Part shown: piece after piece, positions 12,473-23,824 of the stretch
Layout of the letters: each line of letters opens with the position of its first letter
Numbering within the stretch: position 1 is the first letter of the stretch
Assembly: GCA_009823395.1 (NCBI GenBank)
Contig: CM020504.1
Coordinates: forward strand, 22,182,040-22,246,039
Direction: 5' to 3'
From: Thamnaconus septentrionalis
Lineage: Eukaryota > Chordata > Actinopteri > Tetraodontiformes > Monacanthidae
Length of the DNA stretch: 64,000 nucleotides
Notes under the pieces: generated by a model
Databases searched by the model: none
What the model was told of the DNA's origin: nothing
What the model saw: only the letters and a program-made list of their open reading frames with translations
Made by a program: the position numbers and the translations under genes

Positions 12473-12679
12473 CTGGACGATGCAGCCACAGCGGTTTAAT
12501 GAGGGTGTGTGTCTGCTACTCTCATCTCCTCTCAGACACACAGGAAGCCCAACAGTCAGAGTTTGGGTTTGGATGAGGTCAGTGCCCTGGTGGGCTCAGC
12601 TGGAGGAGTGGAGACACTGAAATAAATGGACAGGAGACTGGAGAGCAGATAGAACCAGTTACTGGATACACTATAGCTG

Positions 12680-12706
12680 GTGTGTGTGTGTGTGTGTGTG
12701 TGTGTG
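12680..12706. repeat. (TG)13 microsatellite
   Basis: Perfect array about 210 bases after the previous one. Confidence 0.96.
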
Positions 12707-13052
12707 GTTTTCTGAGTTGTTACATAACAAGATGCGGGATGAAATTGCAGATCAAATGTGTCCTGCAGTTTGTGACAGGGAAGATGGTCAATCTCTGGGA
12801 GGAGATCTGATGGATTGTGTTTCTATGTTCCACCTTCACTTGGTGATTGAGTTTCAGAAGCAGGATACAGGGTTGTTTGTTTGCTGTTGTGTTTTTTATA
12901 TTACTCCATGTATGAATCAAAATATAGGATTTACCATTTTCCACAATGTTATATAAAACCAAAGGAGAAGCTCAATGTTAACCGTCAGCACAAGGATGTT
13001 CACACCGAATAAAACCTCGAGCAGGCTAAATTGTCCGTCCTAGCTATCGTTA
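12707..13052. other. Unique non-coding DNA
   Basis: No gene, transposon end or RNA was recognised between the TG array and the start of the inverted-repeat element at 13053. Confidence 0.55.
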
Positions 13053-13584
13053 GCTGCATTTCCATTACATTTTGTGGCAAAATAAAAGTGATATTTCAAA
13101 CATTTCGACAAAGTACAATTGAAATTTGCTGGTGTTTCCATTGAATGGTGTGAAGCACATAATATTTTCCATCAAATCTCGTCCTGCGAGACCCTACTTT
13201 GAGGAGGATGGAGGTACAAAACATTTTGCGATAAATTTGCATTTGAACGTTGTTTGCTGTCAAGAATGGTTGTTATATTTTTATCTTTGATTAAATATTC
13301 TGTCTCCTCCTCCGTCCAAACATATGCACCGGTTTCACTTGAAGTGAACTGGTCACGTGACCCTGTATTTCACATCCGCTGACGTGTAAATATGAAAAAA
13401 GTGTTTCCATGACACTTTTGCGATATACCTCTATATCAATACGTCTGAAAAAGCACTTCATGAGAGCGTCAAAACCTTTTAGCCATATTTAAGAGGTTTT
13501 TCTCTCAGTTTAGGTGTTTCCATTACTAGTTTTTTATTATGATATTTAGGTTTTGCGCTATTCTAGGGGTAATGGAAACGCAGC
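13053..13584. mobile_element. Short inverted-repeat DNA transposon (MITE-like), TA target
   Basis: The left terminus reads GCTGCATTTCCATTAC. The reverse complement of the right terminus reads GCTGCGTTTCCATTAC, so the ends match at 15 of 16 bases. A TA dinucleotide flanks both ends (13051-13052 and 13585-13586), the signature of Tc1/mariner-type insertion. The body is 532 bp, AT-rich and has no transposase frame, so it would depend on an enzyme encoded elsewhere. The word GTTTCCAT recurs inside at about 13132, 13404 and 13517, which may be subterminal repeats. The family name is not known to me. Confidence 0.72.
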
Positions 13585-14431
13585 TAGTGCCATATGTAGC
13601 TGGTCTACTCAGACGTTTGAGACTTTTTTCTTTCATTCGAAACTTTGAGAGAGAAACTTCTTTGCAATTCAAGTTGAATTCTTAGCCTCGTCGGTGAGCT
13701 GCAGCTATTTCTTGTTTTCTTAGTGCCAGCAGCCAAAAAGTTTCCCTCACCTTCACATTCCACAGAATGAGTTGGCACGATGTTGGTGGATTCGCTCTCT
13801 GAAGCAACCTTGCAAATGTCGTGCTGCCACCCAGTTTGAATATACAGCATTATTTAAAATACTCTGGTACCACTCTTTGTGTTTTTGTTTGTTTGTTTTT
13901 TTCACAAATTTTCAAAAACCATATCTGCCAGGTTTTTGTTTTTTTTTTACTTTTGGCCAGCATTAGCAATACAAGTTTTCTTGAGCCACTGAAGTAGATA
14001 ATGCACAACAAAATTTGCACAGCACTCGAGAACTCTTGCACAAGTTTTTCTCGATGCATCCATTACCAGCGGTCATTTAAGTGCACCGCTTCGACTTGCT
14101 AAGTGGTGAATTGGCCTAATTCCATCAATCTTACCTGCAGGCTCTGTCCCTTACAATCTGGCAAGAAAAAAAACCTGACAACAACAACCACAGAGCGGGG
14201 TTAACACTTTGTCCTGTACTTCCCAAACTATATCCATTATCAGGCCAGCAGGGTCTGCCTGCCTATCCGCGCTATTTATCAATCAAACAAGTCTGAGACA
14301 ACAGAGAGAAGTGGAATGGCACCGCACTTAGCCTGGATAAACAGGCGGATATACCATGGATCAGTGCACAGCTAAGCCTGTCACTAGTAAAGGGGGCTGG
14401 AGGGAGACGGAGAATGGAGAAACCCTGGACA

Positions 14432-14433
<2 letters not shown>
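13585..14433. other. Unique non-coding DNA
   Basis: No gene was recognised. The frames at 13605-13850 and 13850-14059 on the minus strand are low-complexity chance readings. Confidence 0.5.

Positions 14434-14477
<44 letters not shown>
14434..14477. repeat. (GT)22 microsatellite
   Basis: Perfect array of about 44 bases. It creates Val-Cys and His-Thr frames on the two strands. Confidence 0.97.
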
Positions 14478-14481
<4 letters not shown>

Positions 14482-17270
14482 GGAGTGGGGCTTGGGGAGA
14501 AACACAGGCCTGGTCAAAATGTCATCAGCGTGGCAGCTTATAGCAGCTTGAAAGGCTTAGAGTTGTGATATTTATCCTATGGGCTTTGGCGGGGAGGTGG
14601 ACTGGGACAGAAAATATCTGTAATTTCATGGTGTCTTCGGGGGAAATTTGATTTCAGATGGCTGGCAGTCTGATAAATAGGAACCGCTGCCTGCGATCCT
14701 TTCCTAAAGGGATAGAAGAAATGGTACAAGTCTCGCTGGGCTCTGACTCTGCGCGAATGTGCAGACGTTCGTCGGACTGGTGTGTACACGCCGTGCATGT
14801 ACATCGGCTAGATTTTTCATGCATTTTCCAGCAGATGTCTTGACTCCCGCGAATAAATCGGGAAAAAAAAATAGAAGCTGTTTGGAGTGAACTTCCATCC
14901 TGGTGGACTGGACGGGTTTTGATTAGCCGCTGCTCTGCGTTTCCTTTCAGTCGTCCTTTGAAAGTACTTGTTCAGTTGTTAAATGGTTAGAAATATTTTT
15001 TGTTTTGTTTTGTTTTTTGGTATATTATTGAGTTTTATTTTTTTAACTCCCCTTCCCTCCGTCCACTCTTCGACTCGTTGTCTCCAAGTTAAACCTAACA
15101 AAAAACTCACAATCCTCCCATGGATTTTTGAAAACCGGTGGATTCAAGCGCGAATTCCAAAATTCGATAAGGTGTATAAACATTTACCTCTGGCCGTGGG
15201 TTCATCTCTTTGTCTTCAACTCTATTTATATTTAATGTGATGATCCAAGGGGTAAGTAGATAATAGAAGCAGCTCGGGGGCACGAGGCAGCGAGGAGTGA
15301 AGCTGGCCATGAAAGATCGTTTGTGTGTGTTTGTTTTTTTTTCTTTTCCCACGGCCGCTGTGAGGAAGTCGGCGGGACCGATAATGAATCCTCTGGATTA
15401 GCTTTACGCGAGTCTTTTGAGTCGTGAGTCAGTACTAGCTGGTGGGGGTAAACACTCTTTGCGAGTCCGTGTCAGCTCTCAAAGACGCCGTCGGACTGGG
15501 CTCACCGGGGACATCTGCAGGACGTTCACTTGCATGTCAGACTCACTGGTGCACGTTTCGATCTGGCCTTGTGGCGGCAGCCACTGCGTCCCTCTGCGAG
15601 AGCTGTGTAGATTTTACTGCCAATCAGATGAACTGGGAGACGTTATAATGGGAACACACTGGTGTGGGTGACACGTGTCGCTGCCAGTCGTTGGATTTGG
15701 TTCGTTGGAGACTTCCGATTAGCCAATCCTGAGCAGATGTGTCAGTGAGTCGAGTGAGTCGGGACACGGCCCTCAGCATGAGGACTTTCAGGTTACTTCA
15801 GCATTAAGCGGCCCCTCAGAGGATAGACCAGTTATGTCATTTCCCATCATGCCTCTGTAACATATGTGATATGTCAGGATGCATCTGCCAATCAGAACGA
15901 GCCCAGACAAACTGGGAATAATCTCTTTTATGGGAATTTTCTGGCCATGGCACATTTCTTAGAAAAATTAAAAGTCCACGACTTCTACGATATACATAAT
16001 AATCTACAAGACAAAGTGTTGTCATGAACTGTGTTTCAGGTTGGAGGCGTCCTGTCAACCGTTTTACAGCCGTTTCGTTTTGTCTATGGGAGAAATGCTT
16101 TTTAGGCCACTTTGGATTTTAGACTGCAGTACCTCAAGTGGCCACTTGAGAAATTTACCAGACCGGTGTCCAGTTCTTATAATACGTCTATGGTCAGGAC
16201 CTGTTGGTTAAATCAGCTCCATACGAACGGAAGCAGCCGCTGATGAGGTTTGTCACGTTAGTATCACGTCTTCCAGATTTTTTTCTCTCTTTTTCTTTTT
16301 TCTCTTCCTCTATTTTTTCCTTCTCCCACATTTACGCGACGGGCGCTTCATCAGAATTCCTCCTTGATCTTCTGCCTAAAAGCCCTCGCGGTGGGAGCAG
16401 AGGTGAAGGGCTTTTCATGCACCCCGGGAAAGGGGTTAAAAGAGAACGCAACCTTGTTTTCCAGCAGCAGAGGCGGCGGGAGGAAGGCGTGAAGGATGGA
16501 TTTAGCAGCGCTCAAGTAGAAACAGCTGACTGTGGTTCTCACTAACAGGTCTGTTCTCCTCCCGCTGCCGGCGCATGTAAAAAGCTTCTGAGAGCACTGG
16601 CGCACGTTTGGGATGAGTCTCCTCCTCCTCCTCTTCCTCTTTCTAACGCGTACTGTATTTATCTCTGTGAGCCGCTACCCCAAGACTCAGTCTTTTGATT
16701 GAAAACCTGATAGTCTAATGTTTTGCAACACTAATTTATACGGAATGGGGGTGTAGTCGTGAGTGTTAACGACGTTGTTTTGGAGACAGATAATGTTTCA
16801 GCGATGAACTTCAAAGCCTCCGTCCGCCCGTTCATCTCTGCTGGGATTCCGCCTCCTTCATCGTTATCAGTCGTTTTGATCACATAAAGATGTAAAGTCT
16901 AATAAAAGAATCAATTGGGGGGAAAAACTATCAGTAGATGTAAACATTTTGAGGTTATTTTTGTCCTGCCTCGTTACGTTCTTGACACACATCACTGCTC
17001 GCTGCACACCAAAACGGGATTGTGTGTTTTTGGTTTTTTTGGCTGCGCGTCGCTGCCCTCTAACCTGAACACTCTGCTATTACAGCTATTAGTTGATAAT
17101 AAGAATGTGTGGCATATTTCGGCTGGTGTCGTTCAAACCTCATTTTCTTCTCAACAGTCAGCTAATATGAAGGGCAGCTTAAACGTAAATAATAACACTG
17201 TGTGGACTGTATAATTGTAGTCTGGATATTTGTATTCTGCTTCTTTTTAGCAAAGACCAACCAGACTCAA

Positions 17271-17271
<1 letters not shown>
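14478..17271. other. 2.8 kb of unique non-coding DNA
   Basis: No gene was recognised. Polypyrimidine tracts occur at about 16276-16327 and 16620-16644. Motifs such as TATAATACGTCTATGG near 16179 resemble words seen in dispersed fish repeats, but no element boundaries were found. The stretch at 14570-14690 looks unique and could be conserved. Confidence 0.45.

Positions 17272-17307
<36 letters not shown>
17272..17307. repeat. (CA)18 microsatellite
   Basis: Perfect CA array. Confidence 0.97.
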
Positions 17308-17312
<5 letters not shown>

Positions 17313-17627
17313 ACCTGGAAGCAACTCAGGCGGATCCCATCCTGTTTGAAGCTGCTACGTTCAGTTGCAATGATTATTTCAAGAGCAGCAATGAGCATTG
17401 ATCTTTTTTTATTTCCTCCACAATTAAGACAAAAGGATTTGTGCACAATAAGGCTCTGTTGAAACTCTTTTTCAGAGGCGTGAATGAAAAAGTCATGGGA
17501 GCCTCTTGGTTCGCACCAAAACACGCACAACGCTGCTGACAGTGTGCAGGTGTCCTTCTCAACACAGCAAGTCAAACATGGACTCGTTCTGATGCTTCTG
17601 CGGAACTTAAGCTGCGCTGCGCACGCA

Positions 17628-17660
17628 AACACACACTCACACACACACACACACACACAG
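17628..17660. repeat. (CA)n microsatellite
   Basis: About 15 CA units with one CTC interruption, in the same orientation as the array some 330 bases upstream. The minus-strand 159-codon frame at 17267-17746 runs through both arrays and is an artefact. Confidence 0.95.
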
Positions 17661-18263
17661 ACGGGCGCAGCTTTGATGTAAGACATCCCTGTAATGATAA
17701 GGGCTTTGCTCATCTCATTTCCTTGATTGAAGTTGTATGGCAGCATAAATAATTCATTCTCATGTATATTGCAGTGTTTCTAATGATGTTTTTTTAGATG
17801 TCAGTTTGATCAGGCAATTCGGCGCTCGCGCCCACCACTTGCTGGAGCTCTTTGTCCTCGATGTGATCCTACTTGGAACGAATCTCCGTGTAAAGCGGGC
17901 GATTCATCAGATGGTGGCCCTGCACTCACGCTGGCGCTGCATTCTTTTACGTCTATCAGGCCATTAAGGAGACTCACACCCACCTCATTGCCTCAGAGGG
18001 AGCAGAACAAGAACAAACATTTTGACTTGGTTGAGAATAAATGTCATAAAAATTTGGTTAATTCACTTTTTGAAATTAAATATAATAATAAGGGTTTCTG
18101 TGGGTTTTATCACAAATTCTGAGATGAGTGATTTTTACTGCTTACCCCTGATGGTTCCATTGATTGATGGTTGAAGATGCATGCAGGTTGGAAGAACAGC
18201 GGCAGGGAAGGTGTAAACGGTGGTGAAACCATCCTGGTTGTCTGGGTTACAGACGGTGGCAGG
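17661..18263. other. Unique non-coding DNA
   Basis: No gene, RNA or transposon ends were recognised. Confidence 0.5.
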
Positions 18264-18303
18264 GAGGAAGAGGAGGAGGAGGAGGAGGAGGAGGAGGAGG
18301 AGG
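18264..18303. repeat. (GGA)n trinucleotide array
   Basis: About 11 GGA units preceded by GGGAGGAAGA. It is a homopurine tract of about 40 bases on the plus strand, mirror-symmetric in composition. Confidence 0.95.
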
Positions 18304-18800
18304 CAGAGCTGGAGGTAGCAGAGCTTCAGGCGTGAGCAACCGGGATGGATGTAGCGTCAGGAGTGAGACGTTCTGGAGATGAAGCCAGAGGGGCCAGACT
18401 GAGGACGTGAGCATGAAGTCAGTCGGTGCGAGGGAAGAGGATGCGGAGGTTTAGAGGGCGAGATGGAGGCAGCTGATTGGCTGCGGAGACGCCGAAGGGA
18501 ATATGATGGACTGTCCACCTCCACTCACACAGAAGCCAAAACTCTGCAAAGAAATATCAGAACCAAGTTCATATTGCAAATTAAACAAAAAACAGCAAAG
18601 CGGCATTCTGGAGATATTTCACCGCAGCTTCCGTCTGTCTGCGTGAACTCCAGCCCACATGCACGCCGCCACCGCCGCCGCCGCTTGTCAGCGCCGCCCT
18701 TCGCCAAAAACAGTTCGCTTCGCACGATCCGACATTAATTATACAAAAGGGCAGAGGTGTCACAAAATAAACGTGGCGCTGAGGGTTAAACATCGAGCCT

Positions 18801-19000
18801 TGTTTGTGTGTGCCTGTGCTTGCGCATGTGCATGTGTGCGTGTGTGTGTGTGTGCGTGCACGGGTGTGTATTTTCTTTCTGCCTGGAATGCTGTCAATTA
18901 GACAAACAAGGTTCACGCTGCGGCAGACTTCCGTCGAGCTCACGGTTGTCTGCTCGCGTGTGTGTGTGCGCGCGTGTGTGTGTGTGCGTGTGTTTGCATG
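18801..19000. repeat. Two degenerate GT-rich tracts
   Basis: 18801-18870 and 18955-19000 are mixtures of GT, GC and AT steps (TGTGCG, GCGCGCG, GTGCATG). They are old, mutated GT microsatellites and long alternating purine-pyrimidine sequences. The three plus-strand frames and one long minus-strand frame (219 codons) across this area are translations of the repeat. Confidence 0.85.
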
Positions 19001-19130
19001 GTTCCTAGCCACATGGAGGGGTCGGCGGGGGTGGGGCAGAGTGGTCATTCTGTCGCCACAGATGGACAGGAAAAGGCCGGGGGGGAACGTAGTTCGTTCG
19101 TGTGTGCGTGCGTCGTACATTTGTGTCGGG

Positions 19131-19163
19131 GTGTGTGTGTGTGTGTGTGTGTTGATGTGTGTG
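19131..19163. repeat. (GT)n microsatellite
   Basis: About 11 perfect GT units, then GTTGATGTGTGTGG. Confidence 0.95.
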
Positions 19164-19315
19164 GCATTTGCGTTCAGTGCTGCTTGTTTGCGCCCGCCCG
19201 CTTGGGAGAGTGCACGGCGAACCCCCCTCTCATGCAACAAATGTCATCCCTGTCTGCCTGAGTTGGCCTCCAAATCAGCAGATCAGTCGCACACCAGCAC
19301 GTAGACGCTCCTTCC

Positions 19316-19325
<10 letters not shown>

Positions 19326-19374
<49 letters not shown>

Positions 19375-19388
19375 GCACACACATGCAC
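19326..19388. repeat. (CA)n microsatellite
   Basis: A CA array of about 45 bases preceded by TCTCTCTC and followed by TGGCACACACATGCAC. It is inverted relative to the three GT tracts just upstream. Confidence 0.96.
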
Positions 19389-19963
19389 AATACTGTAAAA
19401 CACAAAAACAACAATCCGGAAAAAGATTTTTCTTTTGGTTTCTATTTTAAGGGCAGGTGGGTGCAAAAGGATAAATATGCAAACAGGAAGTGTGTTGTCA
19501 GAGGATTCGGAGGAGGAGGAACGCAGAGGTTTTGTTCTGTGCTTTTCTTGTGAAAATAAAGAAGAAGAACCTGAACCGCCCGATCAGCACTTTACAAACT
19601 ATGTTTCTTCGATGCAAATGATTTTGTGCCGAAAGAAGTCGACACCCGTACGTCCTCCATTTCTCATACGCCCTCTTCCTCCAGCCAAAATCTGAATTTA
19701 TGAGCCTGGAACTTCTAAAACGCTCTGTGACTCTGGAGAATCGTGGATCCGTTGTGTTGCAGAGCACCCGCAGGGATGCAACATTTCAGCGCGTGTCCTG
19801 TGTGTCACAGCTCACCTTGCCAAGAGCAGAGCGACTGACATGGAAATTACTGACAGCGAGGAGGACGAGGACTCTCACAGATAATCCACATTGGTTTTGT
19901 TTCTTTGGTTTTTTAACTGCTTTTCCTGCTATGTGCACTTGGAATGTTAACCCAACACTCTAA
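19389..19963. other. Unique non-coding DNA
   Basis: No gene was recognised. The frames here have no domain and overlap each other on both strands. Confidence 0.5.
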
Positions 19964-20380
19964 CATATAGATCTCATTCATTCATTCATTCATTCATTCA
20001 TTCATCTTCTATGCCCGCTTATTCCAATTCAGGGTCACGGGGTTCTGCTGGAGCCTATCCCAGCTGTCTTAGGGTGAAGGCAGGGTGACACCCTGGACAA
20101 GTCGCCAGTTCATCGCAGGGCCACATAGAGACAAACAACCATTCACACTCACATGCACACCTACGTACAATTTAGAATGTTCAATTGACCTCACATGCAT
20201 GTTTTTGGACTGTGGGAGGAAGCCGGAGAACCCGGAGAGAACCCACGCAGACACGGGGAGAACATGCAAACTCCACACAGAAAGGTCACAGGCCCGGGCC
20301 CCGGAATCGAACCCACGACCTTCTTGCTGTGAGGCGGCAGCGCTAACCACTGCGCCACCGTGTCGCCCCATATAGATCTC
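19964..20380 (-). mobile_element. tRNA-derived SINE (V-SINE type), young copy
   Basis: On the minus strand the order is tRNA-like head, conserved centre and LINE-type tail. The head contains an A-box-like GTGGCGCAGTGGTTAGCGCT (about 20339-20358) and a B box GGGTTCGATTCC (20303-20314). The centre around 20190-20275 (CTCCGGCTTCCTCCCACAG and onward) is the block typical of vertebrate V-SINEs. The 3' tail ends in a (TGAA)n array at 19976-20002. A perfect 12 bp target-site duplication, CATATAGATCTC, flanks it at 19964-19975 and 20369-20380. The intact duplication and the similarity to the 63 kb copy suggest recent insertion. The open frames across it are not genes. Confidence 0.9.
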
Positions 20381-21304
20381 CTTCCCTCCAAACATCATCA
20401 TTATCAGATATTAGCAGCCTAAAAAACAGAAACACAGAACCCTCAGTTAGCCCTCTGTTTACAGCCCTCTGCAATTTTCTTTCAGGTATGTTTTTATCAC
20501 CAAGGAGACAAAATCTAGACGTCATAAGGTGCTTTCACAGAATGGACTCTTTGCTGGAGCTTTCACCGTTAACCTGGGTGAGGCAGCAATTGAGTACTAA
20601 GCCCCCCATGACATCACAAAGGGCCCAGAACTTTGTATATACATATATTTAGATATATTTACCTCCAATTGAAGATGTGATGGAGAGCAAATCCAAGAGG
20701 CTCAGTGCTGGAGGGATCGCAGCAGATCAATATTCCAAACAGCAGCAGCAGTGGCAGCCAGTCACGATGCTTATGAAGAAGGTGATTGGCACCGGGGTGA
20801 AAACAGGTTGTCACCACTGAAATATTTTGACTGGAATCAATTATTTATTTATTTTTCGCCCCCGCTTTTCAACGGTATTTCTTTTCCTGCAGTTTGCTCA
20901 AAACACTTTTTAAAGCCGTGACTCGGCCCAGACGCACCAACATCAACAGTCCTGAATGCGGCTGTAATGTATATTGCAGCGTGAACCTGCAGGGGGCGAG
21001 CTGAGCGCTGACTGTTGTGACAGCCACGATGAGGCGCACACCTGCGATAAAACCTCCTCTTTATCTCCTGGAGAGAGTGACACTAGAGCTACCCCTCCCC
21101 ACCCCCCCACCCCCAACCCACCGTCCCCCATGCCGAGGACCCTGAACAGCACTAAAGTCACCGGGTCCCCCGAGAGCATTTTGTCAAAAACTTTGCAAAC
21201 ATGCTCTGTTTTGATGTGTCTGTTTTTTTCTGATGACGCGGTGCGTTTCGCTGATCAAGGGCAGTTCAGCGGAGGACAGTAAAGGTGAGGAGAAAAGCAC
21301 AATA
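20381..21304. other. Unique non-coding DNA with a C-run tract
   Basis: No gene was recognised. A C-run tract at 21091-21132 has several CCCC blocks and would give G-quadruplex-type sequence on the minus strand. CCTGCAGGGGGCGA at 20986-20999 resembles the core of a CTCF site. Confidence 0.45.
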
Positions 21305-21360
21305 ACACACGCACACACACACACACGCACAAGCGAGCACACGGGCACAAGCGCGCACGC
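21305..21360. repeat. Degenerate (CA)n/(GC) tract
   Basis: CACACGCACACACACACACACGC-type sequence with GCGAGCACACGGGC interruptions. It is an older, mutated CA array. Confidence 0.85.
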
Positions 21361-21493
21361 TCTGAGTTGTTTGCCAAAACACCTGCGCGTTTGAAAAGGA
21401 GACCAACACAAAGCGTCCCTCTCTCTGTTTTTCTTTTTTTTTTCTTTATTATTATTCCACCACCATGAGATGACACGCTATTGTTTCAGCGCC

Positions 21494-21494
<1 letters not shown>

Positions 21495-21542
<48 letters not shown>
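21495..21542. repeat. (TC)24 microsatellite
   Basis: A perfect 48-base CT/GA array. It is a homopurine-homopyrimidine mirror repeat and therefore a candidate for triplex (H-DNA) structure. Confidence 0.97.
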
Positions 21543-21545
<3 letters not shown>

Positions 21546-22625
21546 GTGGATTTTGATCCGTGCCAGAGGAGGGACTCGGGGGAGGGAGGCCCTCTTGAAG
21601 TTCTGCGTCGGCGAGAGGCCATCCATTAGATGGCGAGCCGGTCATCACTCAGCGGTGAAAGGCGTTCTATTGATGTGCCGTCCTACGTGGAGGCAAACTT
21701 CTGCTGAATACATATGTGTTTTGGGCTACCGCGGATTCAAACGCAGCTCAGTAACTGCAGCACTGTCTGGGGGAAGTCAGTTTTGGTCAATTGTAGATGT
21801 TTCCCAAGATAAAGGGATTAAAATTAAATTAATTAAAATGGCATGAAATCAACATCCACTCTTTGAAATGATGATGCTAGATTTTGGTATTGAAAATGAG
21901 ACGCATTAAGCTGTGAGATGAGATCAAATGAAACAAGATCAGATCAGATCAGATCAGATCAGACTTTCACACCAGTAGAATTTGCTGCTAAAATTTTGCA
22001 TCAGCGGAATTGCAAACTGAGGTAGAAAATAACAGAATATAATTAAAAACAGAAAAAGGCTATGTCCATTATTAGCATAAATAAATACAAGAAATACAAA
22101 TAAGCATAAAAATATGATTTTTAAAACAATCTAAAAAGGCTTTGAATAGATAATCAAAAGTCCAGTGTTTAGCATTTAGCTGACACACAACAGCCAGAAC
22201 ACTGTTTCAGTTGGTAGGAACAGCTTGTTTTATAAGATCCGCGTCGTGGCGGCAGCCATACAGTGCGCACACGGCCGAGGGATTCCGCTGCCAACACGCT
22301 GCATCCAAACAAACAAACCTTCCAAATTCAAAATGGCTGATCATGCAGCCAGACGGCTTCGCTCATCCAATAACAGCAGCGATCCAACATCAGAGAGGGA
22401 GAGACAGCAGAGAGAGACAGCAGGCTGCTAGTCGTGCAGACCCGTTCAAAAGAAAAGCGTGACACTGATGTAAACCTGAACTCTCAGATTGAAGAGAACG
22501 TCTGACTTTGAGCGACGGAGAATATGATGTAGCGTCAGCTGTGGTGCTAAACCGGGACCTGCGTCACCCTGGCGGTGGGTTCGGCCGCTTTGCAGAGCAT
22601 AACGAAACCCATCCTGCTCGTTTTG
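21543..22625. other. Unique non-coding DNA
   Basis: No gene was recognised. It contains the short AGATC array at 21936-21963 and AT-rich flanks. Confidence 0.5.
21936..21963. repeat. (AGATC)5.6 pentanucleotide array
   Basis: Five and a half copies of AGATC. Each junction contains GATC, so the array is a run of GATC sites spaced five bases apart. Confidence 0.95.
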
Positions 22626-22702
22626 TACGTGTTGGTGTGTGTGGGTGGGTGTGGGTGTGCGTATGCGGGTGCACGCGCACACGTGCGCATGTATGTATGG
22701 GA
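22626..22702. repeat. Degenerate GT/GC alternating tract
   Basis: GTGTTGGTGTGTGTGGGTGG-type sequence running into GCACGCGCACACGTGCGCAT, then GTATGTATG. It is a decayed GT array that turns into CA-type steps, with partial self-complementarity around GCACGCGCACACGTGCGC. Confidence 0.8.
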
Positions 22703-23202
22703 GCAAATCCATCAGTGTAAACATATTGACCTGTCAGCAGGGTGTCTGCTTCATCGTGCTTCCCTGCCAATGGTGCTCAGGTCCAAATTAATCACACATG
22801 ATGAGATGATTAATCTGGTCCGTGTCTCTGTGTCTGTCCACCGTACTCGGCCATATGTCCTCCTCTCTGTCTCACCAGCTAATGCTTTCCGCTGGGAGCA
22901 CAGCCCGCTCTGCTGTCACTGATGCCCTCCTCCTCCAGCAGCTACATAGTTTAACAAAAAAAAGGAAAAAAGAAAGGAAGAAAGAAAAAGAAGAGAAAAC
23001 AAAGTTTCCCCATTGTTCCTTTAAGATGGTGTTATCTCCAACGGTGCAGTGAAGCACACAGTTACAACACATGACACTCGGTCAGCATCCTGACAGTTGG
23101 GTGTCCAGTGACCTTTGTGTTTAGTGCGTTGCTTTATTCTGCTGCAAAAACCAAGCAAGCTGCAGCTTTTACCGAAATTCTGTCTGACGCTGAACGCAAT
23201 AT
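22703..23202. other. Unique non-coding DNA with a homopurine tract
   Basis: No gene was recognised. 22954-23000 is almost pure purine (runs of A with GG and GA). Its reverse frame gives a Phe/Leu/Ser-rich artefact. Confidence 0.5.
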
Positions 23203-23275
23203 TTAAAGGACCCATTCAAAAAAAAATGTGTAGTTCTGGGAATTAGAAAACCTATTTTCATTATTATTATTATTC

Positions 23276-23334
<59 letters not shown>

Positions 23335-23824
23335 TTTACTGCTCCACTTTTCAGAAAGTTTTGTTCACTTTGTGATGTCACAAAGGGTACTGATACCTCA
23401 CTGATGTCACGCCCATGTTAATGACCACACCCCAGCCAAGTGAAGCCGAAATCCTGCAAATAATAGCAGGAAGCTAAAACTCATATCATGCAAACTTTTG
23501 AGAAAAAAAGATGAAAGTTTCTGAAAGTCAGCCCTTAGTGATGTCACAATGGGCTCAGATACATCTCCCTCGTATTTTGGGGATAACAACCCTAGCCATT
23601 ATTCATTCCACCCTCAAAGACCACCTTGCTTTTGTGAAACAGAGCATCGGTTTTAGCAAGAATCTAACGCAGAGTATGTTTGTGGGAGGCTGCAAACAGA
23701 GGGCTATTTGCTCGACATCTAGACGGAGTGTCTTTGGGCCATTGTTTATGAGACGCTGCTTCACTGGAAGCTGGGAGTTGAAAATCAGCTCTGACACTTG
23801 ATAATGTTTTAGGACTTTTAAATG
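23203..23824. mobile_element. Candidate decayed DNA transposon containing a TTA array
   Basis: The left end reads TTTAAAGGACCCATTCAAA. The reverse complement of the right end begins TTTAAAAGTCCTAAAACATT. This gives a weak terminal inverted repeat of a style common in short teleost elements. Inside are two GTGATGTCACAA words (23371-23382 and 23539-23550) and the TTA array. No transposase is encoded. The boundaries are inferred from the weak termini only. Confidence 0.38.
23259..23334. repeat. (TTA)25 trinucleotide array
   Basis: About 75 bases of TTA/TAA repeat with one C interruption near 23275. The minus-strand poly-isoleucine frame is its translation. Confidence 0.97.

Noticed and set aside
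18581..19240. 219-codon minus-strand open frame, the longest in the window
   Set aside because: It runs through GT/CA tracts, producing His-Thr and Arg-Thr runs, has no domain and competes with three plus-strand frames of the same origin.
20303..20358. tRNA-like A and B boxes
   Set aside because: They belong to the SINE head. The sequence does not fold into a complete tRNA, so no tRNA gene is called; the same applies at 28,160, 41,030 and 63,410.
20085..20375. Plus- and minus-strand frames inside the SINE, repeated at 63,198-63,449 and 40,812-41,063
   Set aside because: Repeated protein-like similarity between these sites comes from the shared SINE, not from a gene family.
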